Assembly (NCBI GenBank): GCA_903850915.1
Contig: CAINMV010000029.1
Span: 295,025 to 359,024, forward strand
Length of the DNA stretch: 64,000 nt
Source of the DNA: an uncultured Bacteroidota bacterium
GTDB lineage: Bacteria > Bacteroidota > Bacteroidia > UKL13-3
Reading direction: 5' to 3'
The position numbers and the translations under genes were made by a program. Below, in pieces: positions 1 through 10,049 of this stretch; positions within the stretch are counted from its first letter, which is position 1, and each line of letters opens with the position of its first letter. The notes beneath the pieces are model-generated. The model did not search any database. It was not told where the DNA came from and saw only the letters and a program-made list of their open reading frames with translations.

Positions 1-1134
1 ACTAGCACCTTGTAAGTTAATTACGGCAGGGTTACCAGCAGCAGCCGTTTGGTTAAACGTGATTTTTGTTGTTGCAGAGTCACCTCCATCGAAGGTTACC
101 GTGTTTATAGCAGAAACACCAGGTAATACACCCAACGTAATTTTTTCAGTATATGTTCCTGGTGCAATGGTAAAATAAACAGGCCCGCATACTCCTGCAG
201 CACTTAAAGCTGTTGTAGCAGCAGTAAATGAAAGGAAATTTGTTGCTCCTGAACCTGCAGGATTAATGGTAAATGAACCGCCCATAGCTGGAAGTTTGGT
301 AACTTTAGCAGAGTCGTTATTCACTACGGTATCAACACCGCCGTTTGGTGCAGAAGTCCAAACTTTGATCACTGTTGCTGGTGTTACCGGGAAAGTGTAT
401 GAACCTAAATATATCTGTGCGGTATTTCCTGGTTTACCAATGGTATCTAAAATTGAAGTATAATTGTATGATGTTTGAATAACACCATTTAACGACCAAT
501 TTACCGTTACAGGATTGATTTGATTTCTTCCGAAATTTTTAATAGTCGCTTTAATGTTTTGAACACCACCACAAAAAGTTGCTGGGGAGTCAATTGACAC
601 TACACCTGCATCATTAAAGGCGGGAGCTCCAGCAAAAGTTTGGATTTCTCGAAAGTTGGGGTTAGAACCCGCAATATTATTAAACCTTAATTTGGTGGTT
701 GTTATTGGAGTTGCTAAAGTAATTGAATCCTTGTCGGTAGCCGAACCTGTTAAGGACGCCAACGCTGTTACATACGCAGAGCCATTCCAATATTCAATGC
801 TTAAACTAGAGAATGGACGATTGTCGTTGTAAAAAACAATTTTTTTAATCGTTTGTGTGTTGGTCCAAGTATATTCTATCCAACCATTAGAAGTAACCCA
901 ACCCCAGTCGTAGGTTAAACCTAAACCGTATGCCATAATAACGTTATCGTTATATAGCTCTGGACCATAACCTGATGCACTTGCGCCACCACCGGAGTGA
1001 TTTGAAACTGCTAGTGGGCCAACATTCGTTTGTGCCTTGGACTGAATACTAAAAAGAACTAACACAAAGGCTGCAAAGACCTGAATTTTTCGCTTTTTAA
1101 AATTTTTGAGAAGTTTGAAGTAAATATGGTTCAT
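1..1134 (-). CDS. Partial secreted beta-helix protein (C-terminus beyond window edge)
   Basis: An open frame runs from an ATG at 1134 down to base 1 with no stop, so 378 codons of a longer protein are seen. Residues 1-35 are a signal peptide: Lys/Arg-rich start, hydrophobic core, cleavage likely after SKA before Gln35. Residues about 70-175 look like a discoidin (F5/8 type C-like) carbohydrate-binding beta-sandwich, with the phrases WIEYTWTN and IEYWNGSAY. A CARDB-like beta domain follows. Near residue 315 the text GSFTINPAGSGATNFLSF starts a right-handed beta-helix region almost the same as one in the next gene upstream (1222-6978), so the two are tandem paralogs. It is probably a T9SS cargo, but the sorting domain lies outside the window. 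Function is unknown; adhesion or polysaccharide binding is an inference. Confidence 0.85.
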   Translation of the reverse strand, partial: MNHIYFKLLKNFKKRKIQVFAAFVLVLFSIQSKAQTNVGPLAVSNHSGGGASASGYGPELYNDNVIMAYGLGLTYDWGWVTSNGWIEYTWTNTQTIKKIVFYNDNRPFSSLSIEYWNGSAYVTALASLTGSATDKDSITLATPITTTKLRFNNIAGSNPNFREIQTFAGAPAFNDAGVVSIDSPATFCGGVQNIKATIKNFGRNQINPVTVNWSLNGVIQTSYNYTSILDTIGKPGNTAQIYLGSYTFPVTPATVIKVWTSAPNGGVDTVVNNDSAKVTKLPAMGGSFTINPAGSGATNFLSFTAATTALSAAGVCGPVYFTIAPGTYTEKITLGVLPGVSAINTVTFDGGDSATTKITFNQTAAAGNPAVINLQGAS

Positions 1135-1175
1135 ATAAACAGAAAAAAAATTAATTGAGTACAAGGTTAATTTTA

Positions 1176-1210
1176 AATACGGGGTAACCGATTAGCGATT
1201 ACCCCGTATT
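1176..1210 (-). terminator. Hairpin terminator after the giant T9SS gene
   Basis: A perfect 12-bp stem (AATACGGGGTAA at 1176-1187 with its complement at 1199-1210) encloses an 11-nt loop, starting 12 bases beyond the stop of the gene ending at 1222. On the minus strand the hairpin is followed by an A/T-rich tract rather than a pure T run, so termination may be partial and allow readthrough into the paralog at 1-1134. Confidence 0.65.
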
Positions 1211-1221
1211 GATATTATTAA

Positions 1222-4200
1222 TTATTTAATGATTGAAAATGCTTTAGATGAAGTGAAATTTTCAGCAACAACTTTCACAAAATACATTCCTGCAGGTTGT
1301 GTGCTTAAATCAATTTTTAATTTGCTATTCACTGGATTGGTTTGTGTACTATAAATTAACTTACCGTTCACATCGAATACCATAATCTCAGATGTTTTCG
1401 CATTTTCAACATTCAAATCGATATTTACTAAACCATTGTTTGGATTTGGATAAACCAACAATGTGTTATTACCATTATTAGCATTGATGCCACTAGCTTC
1501 TGTGTAAATATTTACATAGCGTTTTAATTCTGCTGCTCTGTTACCAGAAGCATCAACAGCATTATACGTAACCTCATATAATCCATCCAAATAGATGTTT
1601 AATTTAGTATAATCAGGAGTAACGCTAACAGCAGGATCGCAATGATCTGCAACTGAATATCCTGGCTCACCTAATGTAATAAAGTTTTTCCAACGTGGCC
1701 AGTTCATAATTGTCAAACCTTTCAAGGTAATTACAGGCACACCACGATCAATAACACGATAAACACGAACTTTTGATGAATCTACGTTTCCAGATGGGTC
1801 AGTAGCGAAATATTTAATTACGTAAGTACCCAATACATTCAAGTTAACAACTCCTACTTTAGATACTGTAATTTGATTTGAATTATAATAGTTATCTGTA
1901 ACGATGAATCCTGGCTCAGGAACTGATGTTAACGTGATACAATCGATGATCACAGTATCTTGAGGAAGCAATGTTAATTGAGGAGCCGTTACGTCGCGAA
2001 CAATAACCGTTAGTGTTGCCGTTACCGCATCATTACCTGAACTGTCAGAAGCATTATAGAATAATGTGTACGTTCCTAATTTATTAATATCCACCGGACC
2101 ACCCGTGATTGTATAGGTTAATCCTGTATTGTAGTTGTCGGTAACTACAGCTGTAGGTGGGTTAAATGTACTGAATACATTAGAATAAACAGTAGTGCCT
2201 CCCGTAATTGTAATTACTGGTTTTTGTGTATCGCGTACAGTTACCGTTCTAACCACTGCAATTGCAGCGTTTCCAGCAGCATCACTTACATTATAGGTAA
2301 CAGTGTAGGTGCCAATTTTATTTACGTTAACGGTAGATGTCGTAACAATTGAACTTGTTAAAGAACCAAAGAAGAAATCGGTGGCGGTAGCACCCGAGTC
2401 AACATATGCTGAACCTACTTCTACAATAACTGGAGAAGTACCTTTCATGGTAATTACTGGTTTAGTAACATCCGGTGTTGCTTTTACAAAACGAGTTCTA
2501 ATAGATACGTTACCAGCGCCATCGGTTGCTGTTATTGTATTCGAAGCCAATGATGGATATGTAGTAATTTGAGTTCCACTTGCAATACCAGTTCTTGTGT
2601 ATGGTGTTGGATTTGTAACGTTATCTGTTACAGTATCGCCTGGGTTAACAAACGTTCTTCCTACTTCTACATAAATAGTATCTTGTGTATTATTAGGTAG
2701 GAAAGTAATCGTTGGAGCTGTAACATCTGGAGTGATCTTTATTCTGTAATCGTTATAATCACCGAATACGTTAGCCCCGCATGGAGTATTACTTAAAGAA
2801 GCGAAGTTTGTTCCGATACGCATACGAGTATAACCAGTAGTTGCAGAAGTTGGTATAGTGATGTTGCCACTGTAAGTGATACCTGTTGTAGCACCAGAAG
2901 AAGCAGCCAACTCTGTATTTTGGAACGTTCCATCAGCATTATAATCGATCCAGATATTAATATTTGCTGCATTGAAATTAGACAAGCGTTTTACTGAGAA
3001 TGGGAATTTACCACCCAAATCAACGACTGCTTCAACCGCTTTATTCGGGATAATAACAGAGTTCACCGTGTAATTTTTCACTTGATTGGTATTGTCTCTG
3101 TATGTAACCGTTCCAACTGCTGGAGATGAATTTGTAAAGTCGAAACCAAGAATAGTATTATTGATTAAGGTGTCCACCCGTCCAAAAGTTACTCTTTCAA
3201 TTGCAAAATCTGGATTGATGGTAGTTACGTTTGGATTGCAATAAGAAATGATTTTAATATATGATGTTTTGATTTTAGTATCAGAACCTACACAATTTGA
3301 ATCTTTTAATTGAACCGTGTATAAACCAGGTGTTGTAAATTTAACACCATAGTTTTTACTGTTTGCATTTCCAGAGAATGAAGTTACTGGGCCTGGACCT
3401 GTAATACTCCATTTCCACCAAATTGGGTCCAATTTAGAAATATCAATTAGGTTCACGACATCTGCTGGAGTAGCAGTTAATAAATCAGCTTTGAAGTCGG
3501 CGATTGGGCCAGTGGTAGGATGAACTACTGTAATTGTTTTGTATATCGTTTCTGTTCCTCCGCAACCTTCGATGTCGATACGAATTACGTAAGTACCGGT
3601 AGAACCAAATGACCAATCGAAATTATAAAGTCCTTTACCTTCAGCATCAGCCGGATCAAGCGGACTAGTGTAGTTGAACCACCATTTGTAGTAAGCGGCA
3701 TCACGATCAAAACCAAGACTTGATGGTTTATATGCATAGTTAGTGATTGCACCACAATCGTATGTGGTATCAGGGCCCATTAAAGCACCCGATGGCGCAG
3801 CGGCAGTAGCTGCAACGCTGCTCCATGAAGCAGCAAAACCAGCAGCGGCTGTTCCTTTAATAAATTCGATGTACATTTTACCTGAGCTAGCTGTAAGACC
3901 AGCAGCACCTCCAGGAATAACAGTTCCAGTAAAACCTAAACTTGTATGCAATGGTGGAGCTAAGTTGCTATTTCCATTATATACTCTAATGTATGAGTTT
4001 GTTGTTAAAGAGAACTGTGAAAACTTAATCGTTACCGAACTTGCACAAGGGTCGATTAAGAAGTTACATGAACCACCTGCACTATAGTTTCCGTTAGGAC
4101 CTCCATCATCGTAAAGTGTACCACTAGCAACTTTAGTGTCGAAAGGGAAAATACACATTTGATTTGTAGCTTTAACTAATATATAGGCTGTTTTGCATAA

Positions 4201-6978
4201 GGTAGCACTTCTTCCTACTGTATTCGAATCCCACATGCAAACCTGATATAAACCTGGGCTTGAGAAACTAACTGTTGGGTTTTGAGATAAGTTAGAAGTT
4301 CCGTTATTATAGTTAATTCCTATACTTGGAGTAAATGTCCAATACCAATAAGTAGGGCCTTTTGTACTTAAGTCTGTTAATTGAACTGCTTGATACACCT
4401 CAACTACGTTTAAGTCAGCGATGAAATCAGCTACTGGTTTCATAGTAGGATTATAAACCAAAATTGTTTTTGTAATTGAATCTGTTCCAAAACAACCGAA
4501 GGTAACTAACTTAATGGTGTATGAACCTGTGGCAGTAAATGTATACGGAAGATTGACATTACTAGTCATTAAAGTTCCATTTAAATACCAACGATGACCT
4601 AAAGGAGCCACAGGCGAATTATTATTTAATAATACCACAGGGGTATTCACAAAAATGGTATCCGGCGTGGTGAAACCAGCAACAGGAGTTCCTGTATTAT
4701 ATTTTGATTCATCTGCACCCAATGAAGGAGCGAAAATACAATGAGGCTCTCCATCAACATCGATACCCGTAGTTGCAATATATGCATTGGTACCAGTTGC
4801 TGCAGGAGCTGCCAAACTTAAATGTAAATCGAGTGCACCAACAGTGGTACTAGCATAGTTTGTTGCAGTACTGATTGATTTGCTATTGAAGGCACTTTGA
4901 CCAGCTTTTAATGATGCTAAATCATTATATGTAGATCCAAAATAAACAAAGTTAGTACCTGTAGTATAATAGTTATTATAGTCGACAACAGCGTGATACG
5001 ATGGTAGAGAATACATTGCATATCCAGTTGCGCCACGGAAATCAAGTATATTATTTACGAATTTGCCAGAACCCGGGCTATAGAAATATGCACAATATCC
5101 TGATGATGAATTTGAAAACACGGTATTGTGAATGTAATCACCATAGGCATAACCATAAATTCCATAAAAATTGCTTGACGAGGCATTATATATAATATTG
5201 TTGTCGATGATAGAGCGGCTACCTAAAGTAGTGCTGTAACCAACATATATTCCGTAGTACGGTGCTGCAATGATATTTCTAGAAATTGCATAATTGCCCA
5301 TATAATACATATAAACAGCATAGTATGCAGATGCTGATGGTCTGATGATTTTATTATCTGCTAAAGTAATACCTATACCATAATATAAGGTGACACCCAT
5401 GTAATAATAACTTTCGATGGTATTACGCATTATAGCATTACCGGTGTTAGATGAATTTCCGCTGTAACACGTATTATAGTATCCACCAACCATGCGGCTA
5501 TTTAATACTGAATCATAAACTGCTGCTGTAGCAGAAGAGTAGTTTCCACCGCAAATACCAAAGGCAACTGGATAATAATAGTAATTAACCCCTAGAATTG
5601 GAACAGAGAATTTACATTTGTTAAATTTATCATAGCTAGCATCATTATTTAATAAGGCAGCAAAATAATACGTACCAGATGTTATCATTCCGGTATTTTC
5701 GAAGGTTATATTTTTAAAAGAGAAATATTTCGCACCATTTAATTGTAACGTATAATTATCTGTTCCAGAAGTTGAAGCGTATGTTAATTTACATGTTGAT
5801 GAATCTAATCCAACAAAAGAAACTGTATTTGTGGCAGAAGATCCAGAAATGGATGGAATTGAAATTTTTTCAGCGTAGGTACCGTTGGCTACATTAAAGG
5901 TAACCGGACCAGAGATACCGCAATTAATAAGTTTATTTACTGCAGCCGTAAATGTTGTAAAGTTGTTCGCTCCCGAACCTGCAGGGTCGATGGTATATGT
6001 ACCTGCGATTCCAGTACAAACAGAAAAAGTTAAAGTGTCATTATTTGTATTTGCATCAGGACCTGTTCCGTTCGGATTACGAACCCAAACTTTTAAGTTG
6101 TAAGTACCTGCCGATGGCAAATTTAAAACTGTTGAATAGGTGTGGTTGTATGTTTGACCGGTAGTACGCGCAGGAGAGATGGAAACACCTGTTTGAATTA
6201 CAGGTGTATTACTATTAACTTGATAACCGAAATCGGCAGCAGTTAAAGAGTTGGTACCATAATTTGCAGCTTGCACTGTTAATGTGTTATTACCTACAGC
6301 CCATGAGGTTGGCGACACCACCTGATTCATCACAACATCATAAGGTACTGGTGTTGTAATTAACAACTTCATGTTTGTTCTATCACCAGAAGCGGTATAG
6401 CCTGTACCATTTGAACAAACACCTCCATTATCTGAATAGTAAACATTGGATGAGTTAAATGCAGTAGTACTATAATAAGTAATTGCATTATAAGAGTAAC
6501 CATTGGGGAAATTATCGAAACATACCTCAATTACTAAATTCGATGTTCCATCCCATGTGAATGGCGAATTGAACGTGTGTGTGTTCCAACCCGCAACTTC
6601 CGTATAAGAGGCAACAGTGTAAACTTGCGTTAAGCCAGTTAAAAAACTAGTTGACAAGGAAGTAGTGGTAGTATTTGCCATTTTGATGGTAAAATTACTC
6701 AATGCTACACCATTTGATGTTGCTACGTTGAACGCAAGATTTTGAATCATACGTTGTGTTGTAACACCCGCTGCTGTTAACTCAGAAGCCTGAATTAAAA
6801 ACTGATGTTTCGCGCCATTGAACCAATTTCCATAAGGTGCAGGGTAGCCCGTATTGAAGTTAGTGTTGGTTCCTGTTCCAATGGTAAATTGTTGAGAGAA
6901 CCCAGAGGCTGCCCAAAAAATTGCCAGAAGCAAAATGATAAACGATTTTCTTACTGTCTTCGTAAATGTGCAAATCAT
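1222..6978 (-). CDS. Giant multidomain T9SS-secreted surface protein (1918 aa)
   Basis: Signal peptide at residues 1-29. A CARDB-like domain (about 215-320) is followed by a right-handed beta-helix (about 323-760) very rich in Tyr, Asn and Ser. PKD-like domains come next (about 770-930), then a CUB-like domain (about 940-1065), another PKD-like domain, and a GEVED-type domain near 1330-1405 (NIWIDYNADG). Five tandem DUF5011/HYR-like Ig domains follow, each opening with a D-x-x-x-P-x-(I/L)-T pattern. The last ~80 residues (VYPNPNNG ... GMYFVKV ... K) are a type A T9SS sorting domain, which directs export through the outer membrane and cell-surface attachment. The architecture fits an adhesin or extracellular matrix protein; no catalytic motif is evident. 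A strong promoter lies at 7008-7037. Its paralog continues downstream at 1-1134. Confidence 0.93.
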   Translation of the reverse strand: MICTFTKTVRKSFIILLLAIFWAASGFSQQFTIGTGTNTNFNTGYPAPYGNWFNGAKHQFLIQASELTAAGVTTQRMIQNLAFNVATSNGVALSNFTIKMANTTTTSLSTSFLTGLTQVYTVASYTEVAGWNTHTFNSPFTWDGTSNLVIEVCFDNFPNGYSYNAITYYSTTAFNSSNVYYSDNGGVCSNGTGYTASGDRTNMKLLITTPVPYDVVMNQVVSPTSWAVGNNTLTVQAANYGTNSLTAADFGYQVNSNTPVIQTGVSISPARTTGQTYNHTYSTVLNLPSAGTYNLKVWVRNPNGTGPDANTNNDTLTFSVCTGIAGTYTIDPAGSGANNFTTFTAAVNKLINCGISGPVTFNVANGTYAEKISIPSISGSSATNTVSFVGLDSSTCKLTYASTSGTDNYTLQLNGAKYFSFKNITFENTGMITSGTYYFAALLNNDASYDKFNKCKFSVPILGVNYYYYPVAFGICGGNYSSATAAVYDSVLNSRMVGGYYNTCYSGNSSNTGNAIMRNTIESYYYMGVTLYYGIGITLADNKIIRPSASAYYAVYMYYMGNYAISRNIIAAPYYGIYVGYSTTLGSRSIIDNNIIYNASSSNFYGIYGYAYGDYIHNTVFSNSSSGYCAYFYSPGSGKFVNNILDFRGATGYAMYSLPSYHAVVDYNNYYTTGTNFVYFGSTYNDLASLKAGQSAFNSKSISTATNYASTTVGALDLHLSLAAPAATGTNAYIATTGIDVDGEPHCIFAPSLGADESKYNTGTPVAGFTTPDTIFVNTPVVLLNNNSPVAPLGHRWYLNGTLMTSNVNLPYTFTATGSYTIKLVTFGCFGTDSITKTILVYNPTMKPVADFIADLNVVEVYQAVQLTDLSTKGPTYWYWTFTPSIGINYNNGTSNLSQNPTVSFSSPGLYQVCMWDSNTVGRSATLCKTAYILVKATNQMCIFPFDTKVASGTLYDDGGPNGNYSAGGSCNFLIDPCASSVTIKFSQFSLTTNSYIRVYNGNSNLAPPLHTSLGFTGTVIPGGAAGLTASSGKMYIEFIKGTAAAGFAASWSSVAATAAAPSGALMGPDTTYDCGAITNYAYKPSSLGFDRDAAYYKWWFNYTSPLDPADAEGKGLYNFDWSFGSTGTYVIRIDIEGCGGTETIYKTITVVHPTTGPIADFKADLLTATPADVVNLIDISKLDPIWWKWSITGPGPVTSFSGNANSKNYGVKFTTPGLYTVQLKDSNCVGSDTKIKTSYIKIISYCNPNVTTINPDFAIERVTFGRVDTLINNTILGFDFTNSSPAVGTVTYRDNTNQVKNYTVNSVIIPNKAVEAVVDLGGKFPFSVKRLSNFNAANINIWIDYNADGTFQNTELAASSGATTGITYSGNITIPTSATTGYTRMRIGTNFASLSNTPCGANVFGDYNDYRIKITPDVTAPTITFLPNNTQDTIYVEVGRTFVNPGDTVTDNVTNPTPYTRTGIASGTQITTYPSLASNTITATDGAGNVSIRTRFVKATPDVTKPVITMKGTSPVIVEVGSAYVDSGATATDFFFGSLTSSIVTTSTVNVNKIGTYTVTYNVSDAAGNAAIAVVRTVTVRDTQKPVITITGGTTVYSNVFSTFNPPTAVVTDNYNTGLTYTITGGPVDINKLGTYTLFYNASDSSGNDAVTATLTVIVRDVTAPQLTLLPQDTVIIDCITLTSVPEPGFIVTDNYYNSNQITVSKVGVVNLNVLGTYVIKYFATDPSGNVDSSKVRVYRVIDRGVPVITLKGLTIMNWPRWKNFITLGEPGYSVADHCDPAVSVTPDYTKLNIYLDGLYEVTYNAVDASGNRAAELKRYVNIYTEASGINANNGNNTLLVYPNPNNGLVNIDLNVENAKTSEIMVFDVNGKLIYSTQTNPVNSKLKIDLSTQPAGMYFVKVVAENFTSSKAFSIIK

Positions 6979-7007
6979 GATAATTGAGGGATTAATTTTT
7001 TCAGCCT

Positions 7008-7037
7008 CAAATATATGTTTTTCAATTATAAAAACAA
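7008..7037 (-). promoter_or_regulatory. Bacteroidota sigma-A type promoter for the giant T9SS gene
   Basis: On the minus strand TTG (7037-7035), a 19-nt spacer and TATATTTG (7015-7008) match the Bacteroidota consensus TTG-N19-TAnnTTTG exactly. The predicted transcript starts near 7001, giving a leader of about 23 nt before the ATG at 6978. Confidence 0.8.
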
Positions 7038-7089
7038 ATAGCAGATGTTAAAAAGTAAGTTAAATTGAAAAAAATGACCAAAAAATGAG

Positions 7090-7623
7090 CTAATTCCTAA
7101 GTTTTGTGGAAAAGTCCTTGATTTGTGTTAGAAACTCTTCTAATGATGTATTCGCATCTAAATTCAACATAAAGTCGAAACAATTGGTCGCATCTTCAAA
7201 ATATTTGCCGATTCTAAACTTTGCTTTTGAAGCTGCAGAAATAACCAACAAGGGGATACAATGCCAGGTGCATGTGTTAATTAAAATATCGAAGTGTTGA
7301 TTGGAAATAGAAGCATAGGTACTTTTATTTGGCAGTCCATACCAATGTAAGTCGGCTCGGGTGATGATACCATCGTTTACAGTAACATTAGATTCTGGAG
7401 TGATTTTCTTCTTATTGTAAAAACCAAATAGGGTTACCGTTTTGCCTTGTTGATGCAAAGAATCAACAAATTTTTTTATAACATCAACTTGATGAGGATG
7501 GGTTGCATCGTATAGAATACCAATGGTTTTCGCATTGGCGATAGCTACGATTTCCCGAGGGTTACATTTAAAACTCGTAGCTTTTTGAAAGACATATCGA
7601 AAAAATTTGTCTTTGATTGCCAT
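7090..7623 (-). CDS. Conserved hypothetical protein, DUF6913-like
   Basis: A 177-residue soluble protein with no signal peptide or membrane segment. It has an alternating alpha/beta pattern: IGILYDATH near residues 34-42, TVTLFGFYNKK near 62-72, and FDILINTC near 109-116. It resembles the DUF6913-type Bacteroidota family (assignment by memory, tentative) with no known activity. Its ATG begins three bases after the stop of the TlpA-like gene at 7627-8115, so the two are almost certainly co-transcribed. No catalytic residues can be named. Confidence 0.7.
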   Translation of the reverse strand: MAIKDKFFRYVFQKATSFKCNPREIVAIANAKTIGILYDATHPHQVDVIKKFVDSLHQQGKTVTLFGFYNKKKITPESNVTVNDGIITRADLHWYGLPNKSTYASISNQHFDILINTCTWHCIPLLVISAASKAKFRIGKYFEDATNCFDFMLNLDANTSLEEFLTQIKDFSTKLRN

Positions 7624-7626
7624 AAA

Positions 7627-8115
7627 CTACTTTCCTGAAATTTTCTTGAGTTGTGCTTCTAGCTCATATTCTGCACCATCAACATAACCATCATGACGAT
7701 AAACGATTTTACCATCTTTAATGATTAACGTAAAAGGAACATTTGCAATTCCCAACGCTCGTTTCAAATCACTATTTTGATCAAGTGCTACCTCGCACTT
7801 CCAATTTTGACCAGCAACATAAGGTTTAACTTTTGGCGCTGTTTTACTGTCGTCGATTGAAACCGCCAACAATTGCATATTGTATTTAGGTGCCCATTCA
7901 GGAAGGAGTTTGTTTAGTTTAACCAATTCTTTTTTACATGGGCCACACCACGTAGCCCAAAAACTCACCACTACAATTTTACCAGTTTTCCCATATGATT
8001 GAAAATTAACGGATTTTCCTTCCATCGTTTTAATGGTAACATTAGGTAAATCATTTTGCAGAGTAGCCTGAGTAAATAACACGGCAACGAAAAACAGAAG
8101 CAAGTACTTTTTCAT
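7627..8115 (-). CDS. TlpA/ResA-like thiol-disulfide oxidoreductase
   Basis: A 162-residue secreted thioredoxin-fold protein. Residues 1-20 form a signal peptide. The active site is WCGPC with Cys57 and Cys60 after the typical FWATWC lead, and the cis-proline is Pro127 in NVPFTL. Family members reduce periplasmic disulfides, for example during cytochrome c maturation or redox homeostasis; the real partner here is unknown. No TM anchor is visible beyond the signal peptide. It is the first gene of a two-gene unit with the DUF6913-like gene at 7090-7623. Confidence 0.92.
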   Translation of the reverse strand: MKKYLLLFFVAVLFTQATLQNDLPNVTIKTMEGKSVNFQSYGKTGKIVVVSFWATWCGPCKKELVKLNKLLPEWAPKYNMQLLAVSIDDSKTAPKVKPYVAGQNWKCEVALDQNSDLKRALGIANVPFTLIIKDGKIVYRHDGYVDGAEYELEAQLKKISGK

Positions 8116-8561
8116 GGTGAGCGAAAATAAGATTAATTATTAATCCGAAAAAATAATTAAGAAAAAATAAGAAATGACATTACGCCTTATTCAGTGTTTG
8201 ATATGCCTACTGAGCTAAAAACGGGTAGCTCCGATGAGGCTAAAAGCAAGACGCGCCTATAACGATGAATCCAGAATCGTATCGCAATGCTACAAGCGGG
8301 TAGCACATAGTAGGGATTTTATAGGTTAGTTTTGTAACAAATCATTCCAATGTGAATTATTGTATGCCCTGGCAATATTATTTAGCAAATGATTTTATTC
8401 AATGCTTCATCTATTTAAAACCATAAATTACGGTGCTTTGTCTATCTATTTTGAATTTCAGAACATCAAATACTAAATAACTAAACGTTTGTTGCCTTGA
8501 CTAAATAAAGCAACAATTTTAAAAGAGCTAGAAGAAGAAAAATGGTGTATTTGTATGATCG
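8116..8561. other. 446-bp gap without a gene; two small hairpins
   Basis: No frame longer than a few dozen codons and no known RNA is recognisable. Two small hairpins with related CGGG-containing loops stand out: GAGCTA/TAGCTC at 8212-8231 and GCTAC/GTAGC at 8289-8304. Neither is followed by a T run, so they are not simple terminators. The region must also hold the promoter of the TlpA gene and the 3' end of the pntB transcript. Confidence 0.5.
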
Positions 8562-10013
8562 TTATGCGTTTTTTAATTCACTAACTAATTCTGTAAGCGA
8601 TTTTTTAGCATCACCAAAGAGCATTCGTGTTTTAGGATTATAGAAAAGTTCATTTTCAATACCTGCATAACCAGCCTTCATACTACGTTTCATGACGATT
8701 ACAGTAGCCGCGTCATCCACATGTAAAATTGGCATGCCGTAAATAGGTGATGCCGGATCATTCAATGCTGCAGGATTTACAACGTCGTTAGCTCCAACCA
8801 CAAGCACTACATCTGTAGTTCTGAATTCCGGGTTAATTTCATCCATTTCTACCAGCTTTTCATAACTTACATTACTTTCAGCCAAAAGCACATTCATGTG
8901 ACCAGGCATTCGTCCGGCAACAGGGTGAATGGCATATTTTACCTCCACATCATTGGCTTCGAGTTGTTGTTCTAGCTCATGGCAGATATGTTGCGCTTGC
9001 GCAACAGCTAATCCATAACCAGGTACAATGACAACTTTTTTACTATATTTCATTAATGATGCTGCATCAGATTTTGTAATTTCTTTTATCGTTCCGGTAA
9101 TAACACGAGCATCTCCGCCTTTAGCACCGCCTCCAAAATTACCGATTAACACATTTACCAAAGAACGATTCATTGCATTACACATCAATACGGTGAGTAA
9201 GGTACCCGCACTTCCTACCAAAATACCACCAAAGAGCATGACTTTATTATCATAAAGAAAACCACCGAAAGCTGCAGCTACACCGGTAAAAGAATTAAGT
9301 AACGAAATCACAACAGGCATATCGGCTCCACCAATTGGCATTACAAACAACACACCATAAAGCAAAGACATGCCTAACAACACATAAAGTGCATATGGAA
9401 TTTCAACCCACTCGAAAATTGTACATGCTGCAATTCCTAAAATAACAGCAAGCAATCCAACATTAACAACTTGTTGTAATGGTAAAACTTTATCTTTCAA
9501 TTTCTCATCCAATTTCAAATATGCAATCATACTTCCAGCGAAAGAAATAGAACCAATAATTAAACCTAAATATATAACGATAGCTTTGCCAATTTCCATG
9601 GTGGGAACCACTGAAATAGTAACGCTTTCCCCTAGTGAGTTTAAAGCTGCCATTGAAACACCTTCACTTGAGTGATGGAATTCTACCAATGAAATTAAGG
9701 CTGCACACGCACCACCCATTCCGTTAAAAAAAGAAACCATTTGCGGCATCTGCGTCATCTGAACACGTTTCGCCATCATTGTGCCAATAACAGATCCTAT
9801 AAGGATGCCTCCAAAAATCCATTCTAAATTTTTAAGGTGCGCGCCATCTTCCGTATGGTAAAGAAATATGGTACCGAATACCGATATAGTCATGCCGACT
9901 GCGGCAATAAAATTTCCGCGTTTGGCACTCTCTGGTTTGCCTAAAAGTTTTATTCCAAAAACAAAACTTAACGCCCCGATGACGTAAATGATATCTAATA
10001 TATATTGTTGCAT
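8562..10013 (-). CDS. pntB: NAD(P) transhydrogenase subunit beta
   Basis: A 483-residue membrane protein with about nine N-terminal TM helices (the dII proton channel) and a C-terminal NADP(H)-binding dIII domain from about residue 310. The dIII signature GYGLAVAQAQ and a later GANDVVNPAA match the nucleotide-binding loops of PntB. With PntAA and PntAB it couples proton re-entry to hydride transfer from NADH to NADP+, supplying NADPH. It is the last gene of pntAA-pntAB-pntB, 36 bases after pntAB. The length is normal for the family. Confidence 0.96.
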   Translation of the reverse strand: MQQYILDIIYVIGALSFVFGIKLLGKPESAKRGNFIAAVGMTISVFGTIFLYHTEDGAHLKNLEWIFGGILIGSVIGTMMAKRVQMTQMPQMVSFFNGMGGACAALISLVEFHHSSEGVSMAALNSLGESVTISVVPTMEIGKAIVIYLGLIIGSISFAGSMIAYLKLDEKLKDKVLPLQQVVNVGLLAVILGIAACTIFEWVEIPYALYVLLGMSLLYGVLFVMPIGGADMPVVISLLNSFTGVAAAFGGFLYDNKVMLFGGILVGSAGTLLTVLMCNAMNRSLVNVLIGNFGGGAKGGDARVITGTIKEITKSDAASLMKYSKKVVIVPGYGLAVAQAQHICHELEQQLEANDVEVKYAIHPVAGRMPGHMNVLLAESNVSYEKLVEMDEINPEFRTTDVVLVVGANDVVNPAALNDPASPIYGMPILHVDDAATVIVMKRSMKAGYAGIENELFYNPKTRMLFGDAKKSLTELVSELKNA

Positions 10014-10049
10014 TGAACTATTTGTTAAAATTAAAACCTTGCGATAAAA

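Noticed and set aside
3743..4087. Plus-strand 114-codon frame inside the giant T9SS gene
   Set aside because: Antisense shadow of the CUB/PKD region; Ala/Pro-rich composition follows from the repeat-rich sense strand.
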